DNA from: Rhizobium sp. 11515TR
GTDB taxonomy: Bacteria > Pseudomonadota > Alphaproteobacteria > Rhizobiales > Rhizobiaceae
DNA: 64,000 nucleotides
Direction of reading: 5' to 3'
Assembly: GCF_002277895.1 (NCBI RefSeq)
Contig: NZ_CP023000.1
Location: forward strand, 992,001 to 1,056,000
In this document: positions 26,716 to 35,079 of the stretch, one piece after another
Layout: each line of letters begins with the position of its first letter
How positions within the stretch are numbered: the first letter of the stretch is position 1
Program-made: the position numbers and the translations under genes
The notes under the pieces: generated by a model
Seen by the model: only the letters and a program-made list of their open reading frames with translations
Told to the model about the DNA's origin: nothing
The model's database searches: none

Positions 26716-26727
26716 ATGGTATGCCAT
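26716..26727. promoter_or_regulatory. GntR-type operator A (ATGGTATGCCAT)
   Basis: A near-perfect 12-bp palindrome, 29 bp upstream of the first gene of the catabolic unit. The extended motif with flanking AAT matches site B (26899-26910) and, inverted, site C at 28685-28696. FadR-subfamily GntR proteins commonly bind TGG(N)CCA or TGGTAT-containing sites. Confidence 0.6.
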
Positions 26728-26898
26728 AATATATGACTGTCAAGCGCCTTTAAACGACCGGACTGAAAAACGTGCCGCACACCAGAAATCGCAAGCTATA
26801 ACAATGCCTTATTAATAAGCAGCAACAAGCGCCCGCGAAAGCGATGCTTGCGTTGCATATTTTTCAGCTATCGATGTTCCGCTTTTGTATTCGTTATT

Positions 26899-26910
26899 AT
26901 GGTATACCGT
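26899..26910. promoter_or_regulatory. GntR-type operator B (ATGGTATACCGT)
   Basis: Preceded by TTATT, it repeats the TTATGGTAT core of sites A and C. It lies about 212 bp before the Amino_synth start in the AT-rich promoter region; it could act with site A through looping or mark a distal promoter. Confidence 0.5.
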
Positions 26911-27016
26911 CACACCGAAGGCGCGGGAGAGTCAACCCGCTTCACCAGACAAACGACAATTTGAATAAGACGTGACGCCCACCGGCATCCGCCGTGGTGC
27001 AAGTCGGCTCGTCACA

Positions 27017-27033
27017 CGGCGAGAATTTCGCCG
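27017..27033 (-). terminator. Small stem-loop after the ureohydrolase gene
   Basis: CGGCGA (27017-27022) and TCGCCG (27028-27033) form a 6-bp stem with a 5-nt loop, 4 bp beyond the ureohydrolase stop. It is short and has no clear T-run, so a weak terminator at best. Confidence 0.35.
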
Positions 27034-27036
27034 ACG

Positions 27037-27954
27037 TTAGCCCTGGCGGACGATGGCGCCGATTGCATTGACAACGATACGCGCGGCGGTCAGGGCCGAA
27101 AGGCCATCGATATCGGCGGGAGGATAGAGCTCCACCAGATCAAACCCCGCAATGTCAGCCCGCCGGCCTAGGCCGGCGATCAGGTCGATGACCTGCGTAT
27201 AGGTGAGACCGCCCGGCGTCCGCGCCGCCACACCCGGCATAATGCCGGGATCGATGCTGTCGCAGTCCAGGGTCACGACGACTCGAGCTCCCTCCGGAAT
27301 ATGCCGAAGAGCGGCTTCGACCCCTTGGGCGTGGATCTCCCGGGCTGTGACAAAGCAGCTGCCATAGCGTTGCGCTGTCTCGACATCAGAAGGACGAGCG
27401 CTGCCGACGCTTCGCAGGCCGACCTGCACCATTCCAGCGACATGCGGCATCTCGCTTGCCCGCCGCATCGGGCTTGAATAGCCGTAGCGCTCGCCATGCA
27501 ACTCGTCGCGCCAGTCGATATGGGCATCGATCTGCAAGATCCAGACCGGCCCCTCATCCGCAAAGCCGGCGATGAAGGGGATCGTGACGGAACAATCGCC
27601 GCCAAGCAGGATCGGCACGGCCGGCAATGCCAGCACCTCGCGCGTCTTCGCCTCGATCCGGTCCCGGTTGCCGGCATTGTCGTGCATAACAGTCTCGATG
27701 TTTCCGGCATCGACGCAGCAAGCAGGCTTACCGTCGAACAGCGGGCCGCCGAGATCGAAATCCCAGTGTTCGACCAGCCCGGCATCGTCTTGGCTGGCAG
27801 CGCGGATCGCTCCGGCCGACAGGGCATAGCCGCTGCTGTCCTTGCCGGGATAGGTGCTGCCGTGACCGGCGCCGAAGATCACCACATGCGGCAGACGACC
27901 ATCGTCAAAGCGGTCCGGGAAGCCGAGAAAGGAAGAGGAAGCCGTCATCTTCAT
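27037..27954 (-). CDS. Ureohydrolase (agmatinase/arginase) family protein with altered first metal motif
   Basis: A 305-residue ureohydrolase. The metal motifs are DAHID (D143, H145, D147) and DCDSIDP (D230, D232), and the guanidino-side E is in GFDLVELYPP. The first motif, normally G-G-D-H-S, is G-G-D-C-S here (C121 in place of the Mn-binding His). Known family members hydrolyse agmatine, guanidinobutyrate, guanidinopropionate or guanidine, releasing urea. Whether Cys121 binds metal or alters specificity is unknown. ATG 27948 is an alternative start. Co-oriented with the GntR gene 15 bp upstream, and probably co-transcribed with it. Confidence 0.85.
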   Translation of the reverse strand: MKMTASSSFLGFPDRFDDGRLPHVVIFGAGHGSTYPGKDSSGYALSAGAIRAASQDDAGLVEHWDFDLGGPLFDGKPACCVDAGNIETVMHDNAGNRDRIEAKTREVLALPAVPILLGGDCSVTIPFIAGFADEGPVWILQIDAHIDWRDELHGERYGYSSPMRRASEMPHVAGMVQVGLRSVGSARPSDVETAQRYGSCFVTAREIHAQGVEAALRHIPEGARVVVTLDCDSIDPGIMPGVAARTPGGLTYTQVIDLIAGLGRRADIAGFDLVELYPPADIDGLSALTAARIVVNAIGAIVRQG

Positions 27955-27969
27955 GGCCTTGGCGAAAAA

Positions 27970-28665
27970 TCAATCGATCGGCTGCCGCCCGGAAAGCACG
28001 GCCTGGGCGATGGCGCTTGCACTGGTGACATGATCCATCGCCGCCTGATAGGCACCATCGCCGTCACCACGCCTGATAGCATCGACGATACGCGCCATCT
28101 GCGCAGGCCCTTGAACATCGCGATTTTGCGTCTTGATCGTCATGGAGCGCAGGTGATTGATGCGCACGGTCAGAAGGTTGACGACGCCCCAGGCGACATG
28201 GCGGTCGACCATGCTGAACAGCGTCTGATAGAAGGACGATGTATGGGCGAGCACGCCGGCCATATCCTTCTCGCGGTAGCTATGCCTTATGTCCTCGAGC
28301 GACTTGTCCAGGGCATCGGCGATCGCGGGATTGTTCTGCTCGGCGCAAAGCCGTGCCGCCATCCCCTCGAGTGCCGCGCGGATCTCGTAGATCTGCTTGG
28401 CCTCGTCATGATTGAGCTGGGCGACGATCGGCCCCTTGTTCGGAAGATTGGCAACGAGGCCTTCGGATTCGAGATGGCGCAGGACCTCGCGCACGATCGT
28501 ACGGCTGACGCCGAGCTGCGCGCAAAGATCGCGTTCGACCAGTCGGTCACCCGGGCGGAAATAGCCGTTGATGATCGCCTCCCGCACCTTGTCGAGAGCG
28601 AGCTCCCGCAGCGTCTTCGTCGGACGCTCCACGCGAATTGCGGCGCCCTGCGCATCATCATTCAT
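27970..28665 (-). CDS. GntR-family transcriptional regulator, FCD subgroup
   Basis: A 231-residue regulator. The winged HTH (about 15-80) carries LRELALDKVREAIINGYFRPGDRLVERDLCAQLGVSRTIVREVLRHLESEGLVANLPNKG; the FCD domain follows (IYEIRAALEGMAARLCAEQ, SFYQTLFSMVDRHVAWGVV, AAMDHVTSASAIAQAVL). Site C lies 20 bp before its start, suggesting self-control, and sites A and B share the motif before the catabolic unit. The effector could be the substrate of the pathway. Confidence 0.88.
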   Translation of the reverse strand: MNDDAQGAAIRVERPTKTLRELALDKVREAIINGYFRPGDRLVERDLCAQLGVSRTIVREVLRHLESEGLVANLPNKGPIVAQLNHDEAKQIYEIRAALEGMAARLCAEQNNPAIADALDKSLEDIRHSYREKDMAGVLAHTSSFYQTLFSMVDRHVAWGVVNLLTVRINHLRSMTIKTQNRDVQGPAQMARIVDAIRRGDGDGAYQAAMDHVTSASAIAQAVLSGRQPID

Positions 28666-28684
28666 TTCCGCACCCTCGATCTTC

Positions 28685-28696
28685 GGATACCATAAT
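28685..28696. promoter_or_regulatory. GntR-type operator C
   Basis: GGATACCATAAT here is the inverse of ATTATGGTATCC and shares the ATTATGGTAT core with sites A and B. It stands 20 bp upstream of the GntR start, an autoregulatory position. Confidence 0.5.
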
Positions 28697-28751
28697 ATGG
28701 CCTACCAAAATCATCTATTGTCGAAATGAAGTCAATGCAGCAGAGCGCCCG

Positions 28752-29453
28752 TCAGAGCAAGGCTTGTTCTTGAATGCCGAAATGCTCCTTCAACACCTTC
28801 CAGCCTTTCGGCGTCACGTCAACGGCGCGGGACGACGGCGCCCGCCGGATGCAACCCTCCGCGAAGAGGAGGTTGGTCAAATGAACGCCAAGGGGTCCGG
28901 CAAGATGATGTTCTCTCTCCGTCCAATCGAGGCATTGCCGGGCAAGCCCGTAGCGCGTGGGTCTGATACTGGCCGTATTCATGCCCATGCGGTCGAACCA
29001 CTTTGCACCGGCCGGCGTAAGTTCGAACCGCTTCTTTTCGGCCGCGACAAGGAACCCCTTCTCCAATAACCCATGAGTCACGGCGATCCCGACCCGGCCG
29101 GCCAGATGATCATAGCAGCAGCGCGCAAACCGAAGCTTCTGCGCATCCCGGGTCAGTGGCTTTCTTCGCACCGATTCCGCCGGACTGATCGAGGCCAGGG
29201 TCTCGAGCGCCAGCGCGACATGGGAACCGGCGAGACGATAGTATCGATGCCTCCCCTCGGTTTCCACGGCCAGCAGCCCGCCGGCCAACAATTTGCCAAG
29301 ATGGGAACTGGCCGTCTGTGCCGTCACGCCGGCAGCGTAGGCAAGCTCGCCCGCTGGCCGCGCCCGACCATCGAGGAGCGCCGACAGCATGGCGGCCCGC
29401 GTGGGATCGGCAATCAGAAAGGCAACGGCTGCTATATTCGGCTGGGTCGTCAT
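28752..29453 (-). CDS. ArsR-family winged-helix regulator with a C-terminal extension
   Basis: A 233-residue protein. The N-terminal 85 residues are an ArsR-type HTH: FLIADPTRAAMLSALLDGRARPAGELAYAAGVTAQTASSHLGKLLAGGLLAVETEGRHRYYRL. The C-terminal about 140 residues (KLRFARCCYDHLAGRVGIAVTHGLLEKGFL) occur in a known group of large ArsR proteins of unknown ligand; CC in RFARCCYDH might bind metal. It is divergent from the metallophosphoesterase gene, with a perfect palindrome between them. Confidence 0.85.
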   Translation of the reverse strand: MTTQPNIAAVAFLIADPTRAAMLSALLDGRARPAGELAYAAGVTAQTASSHLGKLLAGGLLAVETEGRHRYYRLAGSHVALALETLASISPAESVRRKPLTRDAQKLRFARCCYDHLAGRVGIAVTHGLLEKGFLVAAEKKRFELTPAGAKWFDRMGMNTASIRPTRYGLARQCLDWTEREHHLAGPLGVHLTNLLFAEGCIRRAPSSRAVDVTPKGWKVLKEHFGIQEQALL

Positions 29454-29502
29454 GTCTAGGTCTCTTCATATCAGGCTGCACCATAACACCGAAATAGTTC
29501 GC

Positions 29503-29526
29503 ATGCTTCGACACGTATCGAAGCAT
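29503..29526. promoter_or_regulatory. Perfect inverted repeat, candidate ArsR operator
   Basis: ATGCTTCGA (29503-29511) and TCGAAGCAT (29518-29526) are perfect 9-bp arms around CACGTA. It lies in the 129-bp divergent region, 49 bp from the ArsR start and 57 bp from the phosphoesterase start. Confidence 0.6.
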
Positions 29527-29582
29527 TGGAGCAGATTGCCATCCTAGACTGACCGCTCAAGCAATTGCCGCGGAACCGACCC

Positions 29583-30350
29583 ATGACAAAGACCATCCTC
29601 GCCTTTTTCACCGACACCCATCTCGGCCAGAAGCTGGTCACCAAGACCGAAATTGCCGGCGACAAAATGGGCTATGAAGAGACGCCGCAAGAGCACGAGC
29701 ACCACCTGCGCCTGATCCTCGACGACATCGCCCGCAAGGGCATTTCCAGGGTCGTCTTCGGCGGCGATATCGGCACCGCACATTCGGTCGGCAGCTTTTT
29801 CGAACTCCTGCGCGCTTATGCCTTCGATGTGTCGCTCATCCTCGGCAATCACGATACTTACGGCAATGTCGCGCCGGACTACGACATGGGCGGCAGTACC
29901 GTGGCAGGGAAACTGTGCTACTCGCAGCAAGATCCGCATTTGAAACGGATTTTCCTCGATACGTGCGACAACGCCGTCGGCGACGGCCAGAGCAAGTGGC
30001 TCGCCCGCGAACTCAAGGGTGTGAAGCGGGCCGCGATCTTTCTGCATCATCCGATCCTGCCGCTCGACACGCCGATAGATAGAACCGGAGCAGCCCTGCG
30101 CGATCGGGACGAGGTCAGATCGCTTCTGATCGGCATGGATTGCCGGATATCCCTGTTCTGCGGTCACTACCACATGATCGACGAAGCCCGGGAGGCAAAC
30201 ATCAGACAATATGTCTCGCCAGCGGTCTCCTATCAGATCGTCAAGCATTCCGAACGTCTCGAGGCCGATACGGGGACATTCGGCTATCGTATTCTAGAGA
30301 TGGACGAAGAAGAGATCAAAACGCAGGTCGTCTTGTTTTCAAAGACCTAA
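29583..30350 (+). CDS. Calcineurin-like metallophosphoesterase
   Basis: A 255-residue cytosolic phosphoesterase. All metal motifs are present: DTH at 11-13, GGD at 60-62, GNHD at 88-91, HHP in AAIFLHHPILPLD and GHYH in LFCGHYHMIDEA. The fold is that of CpdA/Icc-like cyclic nucleotide or polyphosphate phosphodiesterases, but the sequence does not decide the substrate. ATG 29583 gives the standard start (MTKTILAFFTDTH). It is divergent from the ArsR-type gene, which may control it. Confidence 0.87.
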   Translation: MTKTILAFFTDTHLGQKLVTKTEIAGDKMGYEETPQEHEHHLRLILDDIARKGISRVVFGGDIGTAHSVGSFFELLRAYAFDVSLILGNHDTYGNVAPDYDMGGSTVAGKLCYSQQDPHLKRIFLDTCDNAVGDGQSKWLARELKGVKRAAIFLHHPILPLDTPIDRTGAALRDRDEVRSLLIGMDCRISLFCGHYHMIDEAREANIRQYVSPAVSYQIVKHSERLEADTGTFGYRILEMDEEEIKTQVVLFSKT

Positions 30351-30613
30351 CGCGCGAATGTCTTACCGCGCCACTTCGCGGCAACAGGGGGAAAAAGCAC
30401 TTTCACTTCAGAGCGATGACGCTATATCGTATCGAAGCGCTGCGGAATCGCCAGCTGATTTGAAGATATCACGATGAGCGTGCTTCTCTCTCCAGAACTC
30501 ATGGTTTGTGGCATTGAGGAGTTGCCCGCTCAACGCGCGCGAAACGTTAGCCACGTGCTTTCCCTCCTCGGCATATCCCGAACTCGATGAATACTTCGAT
30601 GAAGGGCACCTCG
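30351..30613. other. Non-coding stretch after the phosphoesterase gene
   Basis: No supportable gene. Short frames here overlap the remnant that follows. No repeat or hairpin was noticed. Confidence 0.45.
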
Positions 30614-30751
30614 ATGGAGGTTTGCGGCGGCGTGGTCTATGCCGTCAACACAACCTTCAGCGTCTTTGCGACGGCGGACTATCGGTTCGATGTCAGCGGC
30701 GAACATCAGCGAACGTTCCAGGGCAATGTCGGACTGCGAGTGAAGTGGTAA
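30614..30751 (+). pseudogene. Remnant of an autotransporter beta-barrel C-terminus
   Basis: In one frame this stretch reads MEVCGGVVYAVNTTFSVFATADYRFD, then VSGEHQRT and ends FQGNVGLRVKW before a TAA. The alternating hydrophobic pattern and a terminal G-x-V-G-L-R-V-x-W are what the last strands of type V autotransporter barrels look like. Upstream in the same frame there are stops, and no passenger domain or signal peptide is present, so this is a decayed fragment. The call rests on pattern alone. Confidence 0.5.
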
Positions 30752-30855
30752 GGACGACCGGCGTCGACTGAGTTTCTCCGGCCGCCGCGCAAACCCGCCA
30801 TCAATGCGTCAGCTGGCCAACCGGTGCGAGCAAGCCCATCTTGCTGCCGACCCCA

Positions 30856-33800
30856 TCAATGCGTGGGGGCCGGCTCTGCTTCTGTTTCCGGCGCATCCTT
30901 CTTGTGATGATCGGCTGCGAGCAGCATATAGACCGCGGGCACGACGAAGAGCGTGAACAGCGTTCCAATGGCAAGACCGGCGGCGATCACCAGGCCCATG
31001 TTGAAGCGGGCGACAGCTCCCGCTCCGGTCGCCAGTATCAGCGGCACGACGCCGAGAACCATGGCGCCCGTCGTCATCAGGATCGGCCGCAAGCGGATGC
31101 CGCAGGCACCTTCGATCGCCTCGCGCTTGGTCTTTCCCTCGGCCTGCAGCGTGTTTGCCACCTCGACGATCAGAATGCCGTGCTTGCTGATCAGCCCCAT
31201 CAGCGTCACCAACCCCACTTGCGTATAGATATTCATCGACGCGCCGCCGACGCCGAGGCTGATGAAGGCAAGCGCGCCTGCGATCGACATCGGCACCGAC
31301 ACAAGGATGATGAAGGGATCTCGGAAACTGTTGAACTGCGCCGAAAGCGCCAGGAACACGATGATCAGGGCGAGCGCGAATGTGGTCGCCATGCCGCTCG
31401 ATTCCTGCACGTATTGACGCGACTGCCCGCCATAGTCGACCGAGTAGCCCTGCGGCAACGTCCGTGCCGCAATCGACTTCAGCGTATTGAGCGCATCGCC
31501 GACGGCGACGCCCGGCGCCGGCACGCCGGAGATGGTGGCCGAATTCAATTGCTGGAAGTGCGCGACCGAACGCGGTGTCGCCTGGAGTTTAGCCGTCGCG
31601 ATCGCCGAAAGCGGGATCTTGTTACCGTTCACGTTCGCGATCGGATAGTTCATGATCTGATCGATGGTCTGGCGCGACCGTTGCTCGACCTGCGGGATGA
31701 CCTGATACGAGCGGTTGTCGATACTGAAATAGTTGACATAGCCGCCGCCCAGCATGGAGGCGAGCGCCGAACCGACATTGTTCATGGACAGGCCGAGGGC
31801 CGAGGCCTTGCTGCGGTCGATCTGGATCGAATATTGCGGGTTATCGACGTAAAGATCCTTCGTCAGGAAGATGAACTCGCCCGACTTCTGCGCCTCCTGC
31901 AGGAAGGCAGTGGATACCTCGTTGAGTTGCTCGAAGCCGCTGGTGCTGCCGATGGCGAACTGCACGGGCAGACCGCTGGCGCCGGGCAGCGGCGGTATCT
32001 GGAAGACGACGGACTGTCCGCCAGCGATCTTTGCCAGATCGGCCTGCACCAGTGGCTGCAGCTGATCGGCCGTTCTCGTGCGCTGGTCCCAGGGCTTCAG
32101 CACCATGCCCTCAAAGGATGTGCCCGGCACTTCGACCTGCAGGGTCTTGTCGGTTTCGGGGAAGCTGCGGAAGATCTTGGTGACCTGGTTGGAATTGAGC
32201 AGCTTTTGCTGAAGCGTTGCGTTGGGAGGGTTCGTCACCTGCGCGGCCAGGAAGCCCTGGTCTTCGTTGGGAGCCAGCTCGGTCTTGGCGCTGGTATAGA
32301 GGAAATAGATGCTGCCAAGCACGATCACGGCAAAGACCAGTGCCACCGGCACAGTATTCAGGCTGCCGTGCAGCATGCGCACATAGGGTCGATGGATTTC
32401 CGAAAAGCGGCGGTCGATGAAGTCTGAGATACGCTCTTCCCAGCCGCTGCGATCGGTCAGGTGCGGCTTCAGGATGCGCGAGCACATCATTGGCGTCAGC
32501 GTCAGCGCAATGATCATGGACACGGTAACGGCACCGACCAAGGTGAAGGCGAATTCCGTGAACAACGCGCCCGTCAGGCCGCCCTGGAAACCGATCGGCA
32601 CATAGACGGCGATCAGCACGACCGTCATGGCCAGGATCGGCCCGACGAGTTCATGCGCCGCGTCCAGCGCCGCCCGCATGGGTGTCGATCCCTCTTCGAT
32701 GTGACGGTTGACGTTCTCGACCACGATGATGGCATCGTCGACGACGAGGCCGATCGCCAGAACCAGGGCAAGCAGCGTCAAAAGATTGATCGAGAAGCCG
32801 AAGATCAGCATCATCGCGAAAGTGCCGACCAGCGACAGAGGTATGGCGACGACGGGAATGGCGACCGATCGTGGCGAACCGAGAAAGGCGAAGACCACGA
32901 AAATGACGATCACGAGAGCCTCGACCAGGCTCTTTACGACCTCATCGATGGAAGTGGTAACGAAGGTGCTGGAATCGTAAACGATGTAACCTTCGAGCCC
33001 CTGCGGCAATTGCTGCTGAATACCCGGAAACACCGCACGTACGCCGGCGATCACGTCGAGCAGGTTGGCTGTCGGGGCGATCTGGATGCCCATGAATACG
33101 CCGTCCTGCCCATCGAAGCCGATCTGGACGTCGGGATTCTGGGACCCGAGGGCAACGGTCGCGACATCCTTCAGCCGCACGATCGTGCTACCAATCTGCT
33201 TGACCACCATTTCCTTGAATTCATCCGCAGAATGCAGGTCGGTCTGCGCCGTCAGCACCGTCTGAGTCATCTGGCCGCGCGTGGTGCCGATGCCGGAGAT
33301 ATAGTTGTTGGCGCCAAGCGCGGTCCAGACATCGCCGGCCGACAGGCCGTAGGCGGCAAGCTTGTCCGGCTGCAGCCAGGCTCTCAAGGCGAACGTTCGC
33401 GCGCCGAGGATTTCGGCCGTCTGAACGCCGTTGACCGCCTGCAATTTCGGCTGAACGACGCGCGTCAGATAATCGGTGATCTGGTTGCTGGCCAGAACGT
33501 CGCTGCGAAAGCCGATATACATGGCGTCGATCGACTGGCCGATGGAAACCGTCATGATCGGCTGCTGCGTGCCCGTGGGCAGCTGATTGAGAACGGAGGA
33601 TACCTTGGCGTTGATTTCGGTCATCGCCGCATCGGCACTATAGTTGAGCCGCAGGTTGACGGTGATCGTCGACGTACCGCTGGTACTCGTCGAGGTCATG
33701 TAATCAATGCCGTTGGCCTGCGCGATGGCGTTTTCAAGCGGTGTCGTGATGAAGCCGGCGATGACGTCCGGCGCCGCACCGGGATAGGTGGTCGTTACCG

Positions 33801-33936
33801 TGACGACGGCATTCTGGGTCTGCGGATATTGCCGCACGGTGAGCGAACGGAACGACTGGTAGCCGATCACGATAATCAACGCGCTGACCACCAGTGCAAG
33901 AACGGGGCGCTTGATGAAGATATCTGTGATATTCAT
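30856..33936 (-). CDS. RND-family multidrug efflux pump, inner-membrane transporter
   Basis: A 1026-residue HAE1-type RND protein. It starts MNITDIFIKRPVLALVVSALIIVIGY; the proton-relay aspartates are in AIGLVVDDAIIVVENV (TM4), and ALTLTPMMCSRIL and GLVTLMGLISKHGILIVEVANTLQ are family motifs in TM6 and TM11. Twelve helices and two large periplasmic loops fit AcrB/MexB-like exporters. ATG 33936 is preferred because GAGG lies 7 nt upstream, though GTG 33942 is also in frame. The adaptor gene is 9 bp upstream. No outer-membrane channel gene is nearby, so a shared TolC-like channel is likely. Confidence 0.93.
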   Translation of the reverse strand: MNITDIFIKRPVLALVVSALIIVIGYQSFRSLTVRQYPQTQNAVVTVTTTYPGAAPDVIAGFITTPLENAIAQANGIDYMTSTSTSGTSTITVNLRLNYSADAAMTEINAKVSSVLNQLPTGTQQPIMTVSIGQSIDAMYIGFRSDVLASNQITDYLTRVVQPKLQAVNGVQTAEILGARTFALRAWLQPDKLAAYGLSAGDVWTALGANNYISGIGTTRGQMTQTVLTAQTDLHSADEFKEMVVKQIGSTIVRLKDVATVALGSQNPDVQIGFDGQDGVFMGIQIAPTANLLDVIAGVRAVFPGIQQQLPQGLEGYIVYDSSTFVTTSIDEVVKSLVEALVIVIFVVFAFLGSPRSVAIPVVAIPLSLVGTFAMMLIFGFSINLLTLLALVLAIGLVVDDAIIVVENVNRHIEEGSTPMRAALDAAHELVGPILAMTVVLIAVYVPIGFQGGLTGALFTEFAFTLVGAVTVSMIIALTLTPMMCSRILKPHLTDRSGWEERISDFIDRRFSEIHRPYVRMLHGSLNTVPVALVFAVIVLGSIYFLYTSAKTELAPNEDQGFLAAQVTNPPNATLQQKLLNSNQVTKIFRSFPETDKTLQVEVPGTSFEGMVLKPWDQRTRTADQLQPLVQADLAKIAGGQSVVFQIPPLPGASGLPVQFAIGSTSGFEQLNEVSTAFLQEAQKSGEFIFLTKDLYVDNPQYSIQIDRSKASALGLSMNNVGSALASMLGGGYVNYFSIDNRSYQVIPQVEQRSRQTIDQIMNYPIANVNGNKIPLSAIATAKLQATPRSVAHFQQLNSATISGVPAPGVAVGDALNTLKSIAARTLPQGYSVDYGGQSRQYVQESSGMATTFALALIIVFLALSAQFNSFRDPFIILVSVPMSIAGALAFISLGVGGASMNIYTQVGLVTLMGLISKHGILIVEVANTLQAEGKTKREAIEGACGIRLRPILMTTGAMVLGVVPLILATGAGAVARFNMGLVIAAGLAIGTLFTLFVVPAVYMLLAADHHKKDAPETEAEPAPTH

Positions 33937-33945
33937 CGCCACACC

Positions 33946-35079
33946 TCAGTTGGGATTTGCCGGGTTCGCATTAGGATCGTTCGACGGCTGCACCTCATTG
34001 TTGATGATGACAGGTGAGCCGTTATTGAGTTTCAGCTGGCCGGAGGTCACCACCACTTCGCCCGCGTTCAACCCTTTGGTCACCGAGATCTGGTCGCCCC
34101 GGGCCTGTCCCGTGCTGACGAACTTCTGATTGGCGACTAGCTGCGGCTTGCCATCCGCGCCATTGCCCTTGTCGGTCACCACATAGACGACGTTGCCGTA
34201 AGGGTTGATGGTGACGGCTGTCTGCGGCAGGGAGATATATTCCTTCGGCTCCCCGACCACCACCGTTATGTTGCCGAACATGCCGGGCAACAGCTTGCGG
34301 TCAGGATTGGGGAAGGTTGCCCGGATGGTGATGTTGCGGCTCTGGGTATCGACGAGCGGGCTGATCGCGGTGATCTTGCCGTCGAACGTCTGGTTGCCGT
34401 AGGCATCGACCGTCGCCGTCACCGCTTGGCCGACCTTCAGCTGCGACAGAGCCTGTTGCGGCATCGAAAAATCGAACTGGATCGGATCGAGCGACTGCAA
34501 GGTCACCACGGCGGTTCCCGCCGATAGATACTGGCCGAGGCTGACCAGCCTGATGCCCAGATGGCCATCGAAGGGCGCGCGGATCGAATATTGATCGATC
34601 AACGCTTGCTGCGACGCGACCTGCGCCTGCGCCGCCTTCCATGTCGCCAGATCGCTATCGACCTGGCTTTGTGCGATGGTGTTCGCCTTGATCAGCCTGG
34701 AATCGCGATCATAAGCGATCTGCGCATTGGCCATCGTCGCCTTGTATTGTTCCAGCGTCGCGATCTGCTGATCGGCAAGCAGCTGCACGATGAGATCGCC
34801 CTTCTTGACGTCCTGGCCATCCTCGAAGCCGATCTTCTGGACGATGCCCTGGACCTGCGCCGAAAGATTGGCGCCTTCGACGGCATTGAAGCTGCCGATC
34901 GACTGCAGTGTCGTCTGCCACGGGCTCATCGCCGCGGTGATTGTCGAGACTGTCTGCGGTGGCGACTTGAGATTAGCCAGATAGGCCGCAATCATGCGGT
35001 TCTTGAATGCCTGGAAGCCGAAGATCCCGCCAAGGATCAGGCCTATGATGATCAGCATGATTATCATGCGTTTTATCAT
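33946..35079 (-). CDS. RND efflux periplasmic adaptor (membrane fusion protein)
   Basis: A 377-residue HlyD/AcrA-type adaptor. An N-terminal membrane anchor (about residues 5-22) precedes the lipoyl half-motifs (AQVQGIVQKIGFEDGQDVKKGDLIVQL and YSIRAPFDGHLGIRLVSLGQYL), a helical hairpin between them, and the beta-barrel with TVVVGEPKEYISLPQTAV. The C-terminus is Asn/Pro-rich. Connects the RND transporter encoded 9 bp downstream to an outer-membrane channel. Confidence 0.92.
   Translation of the reverse strand: MIKRMIIMLIIIGLILGGIFGFQAFKNRMIAAYLANLKSPPQTVSTITAAMSPWQTTLQSIGSFNAVEGANLSAQVQGIVQKIGFEDGQDVKKGDLIVQLLADQQIATLEQYKATMANAQIAYDRDSRLIKANTIAQSQVDSDLATWKAAQAQVASQQALIDQYSIRAPFDGHLGIRLVSLGQYLSAGTAVVTLQSLDPIQFDFSMPQQALSQLKVGQAVTATVDAYGNQTFDGKITAISPLVDTQSRNITIRATFPNPDRKLLPGMFGNITVVVGEPKEYISLPQTAVTINPYGNVVYVVTDKGNGADGKPQLVANQKFVSTGQARGDQISVTKGLNAGEVVVTSGQLKLNNGSPVIINNEVQPSNDPNANPANPN

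Larger units (their letters stand above)
26728..27036. other. Intergenic region upstream of the catabolic unit
   Basis: 309 bp with no coding region. It is AT-richer than its surroundings (ATAATATATGAC, ATTAATAAGC, TTCGTTATTATGG), as expected for a promoter. It holds site B and, near 27017-27033, a small hairpin after the ureohydrolase stop. Confidence 0.55.

Noticed and set aside
30841..32427. Long plus-strand open frame of 528 codons inside the RND transporter gene
   Set aside because: It lies antisense to a gene with complete RND motifs and its translation is rich in Arg, His and Asp with no domain, as expected for the complement of GC-rich coding DNA.
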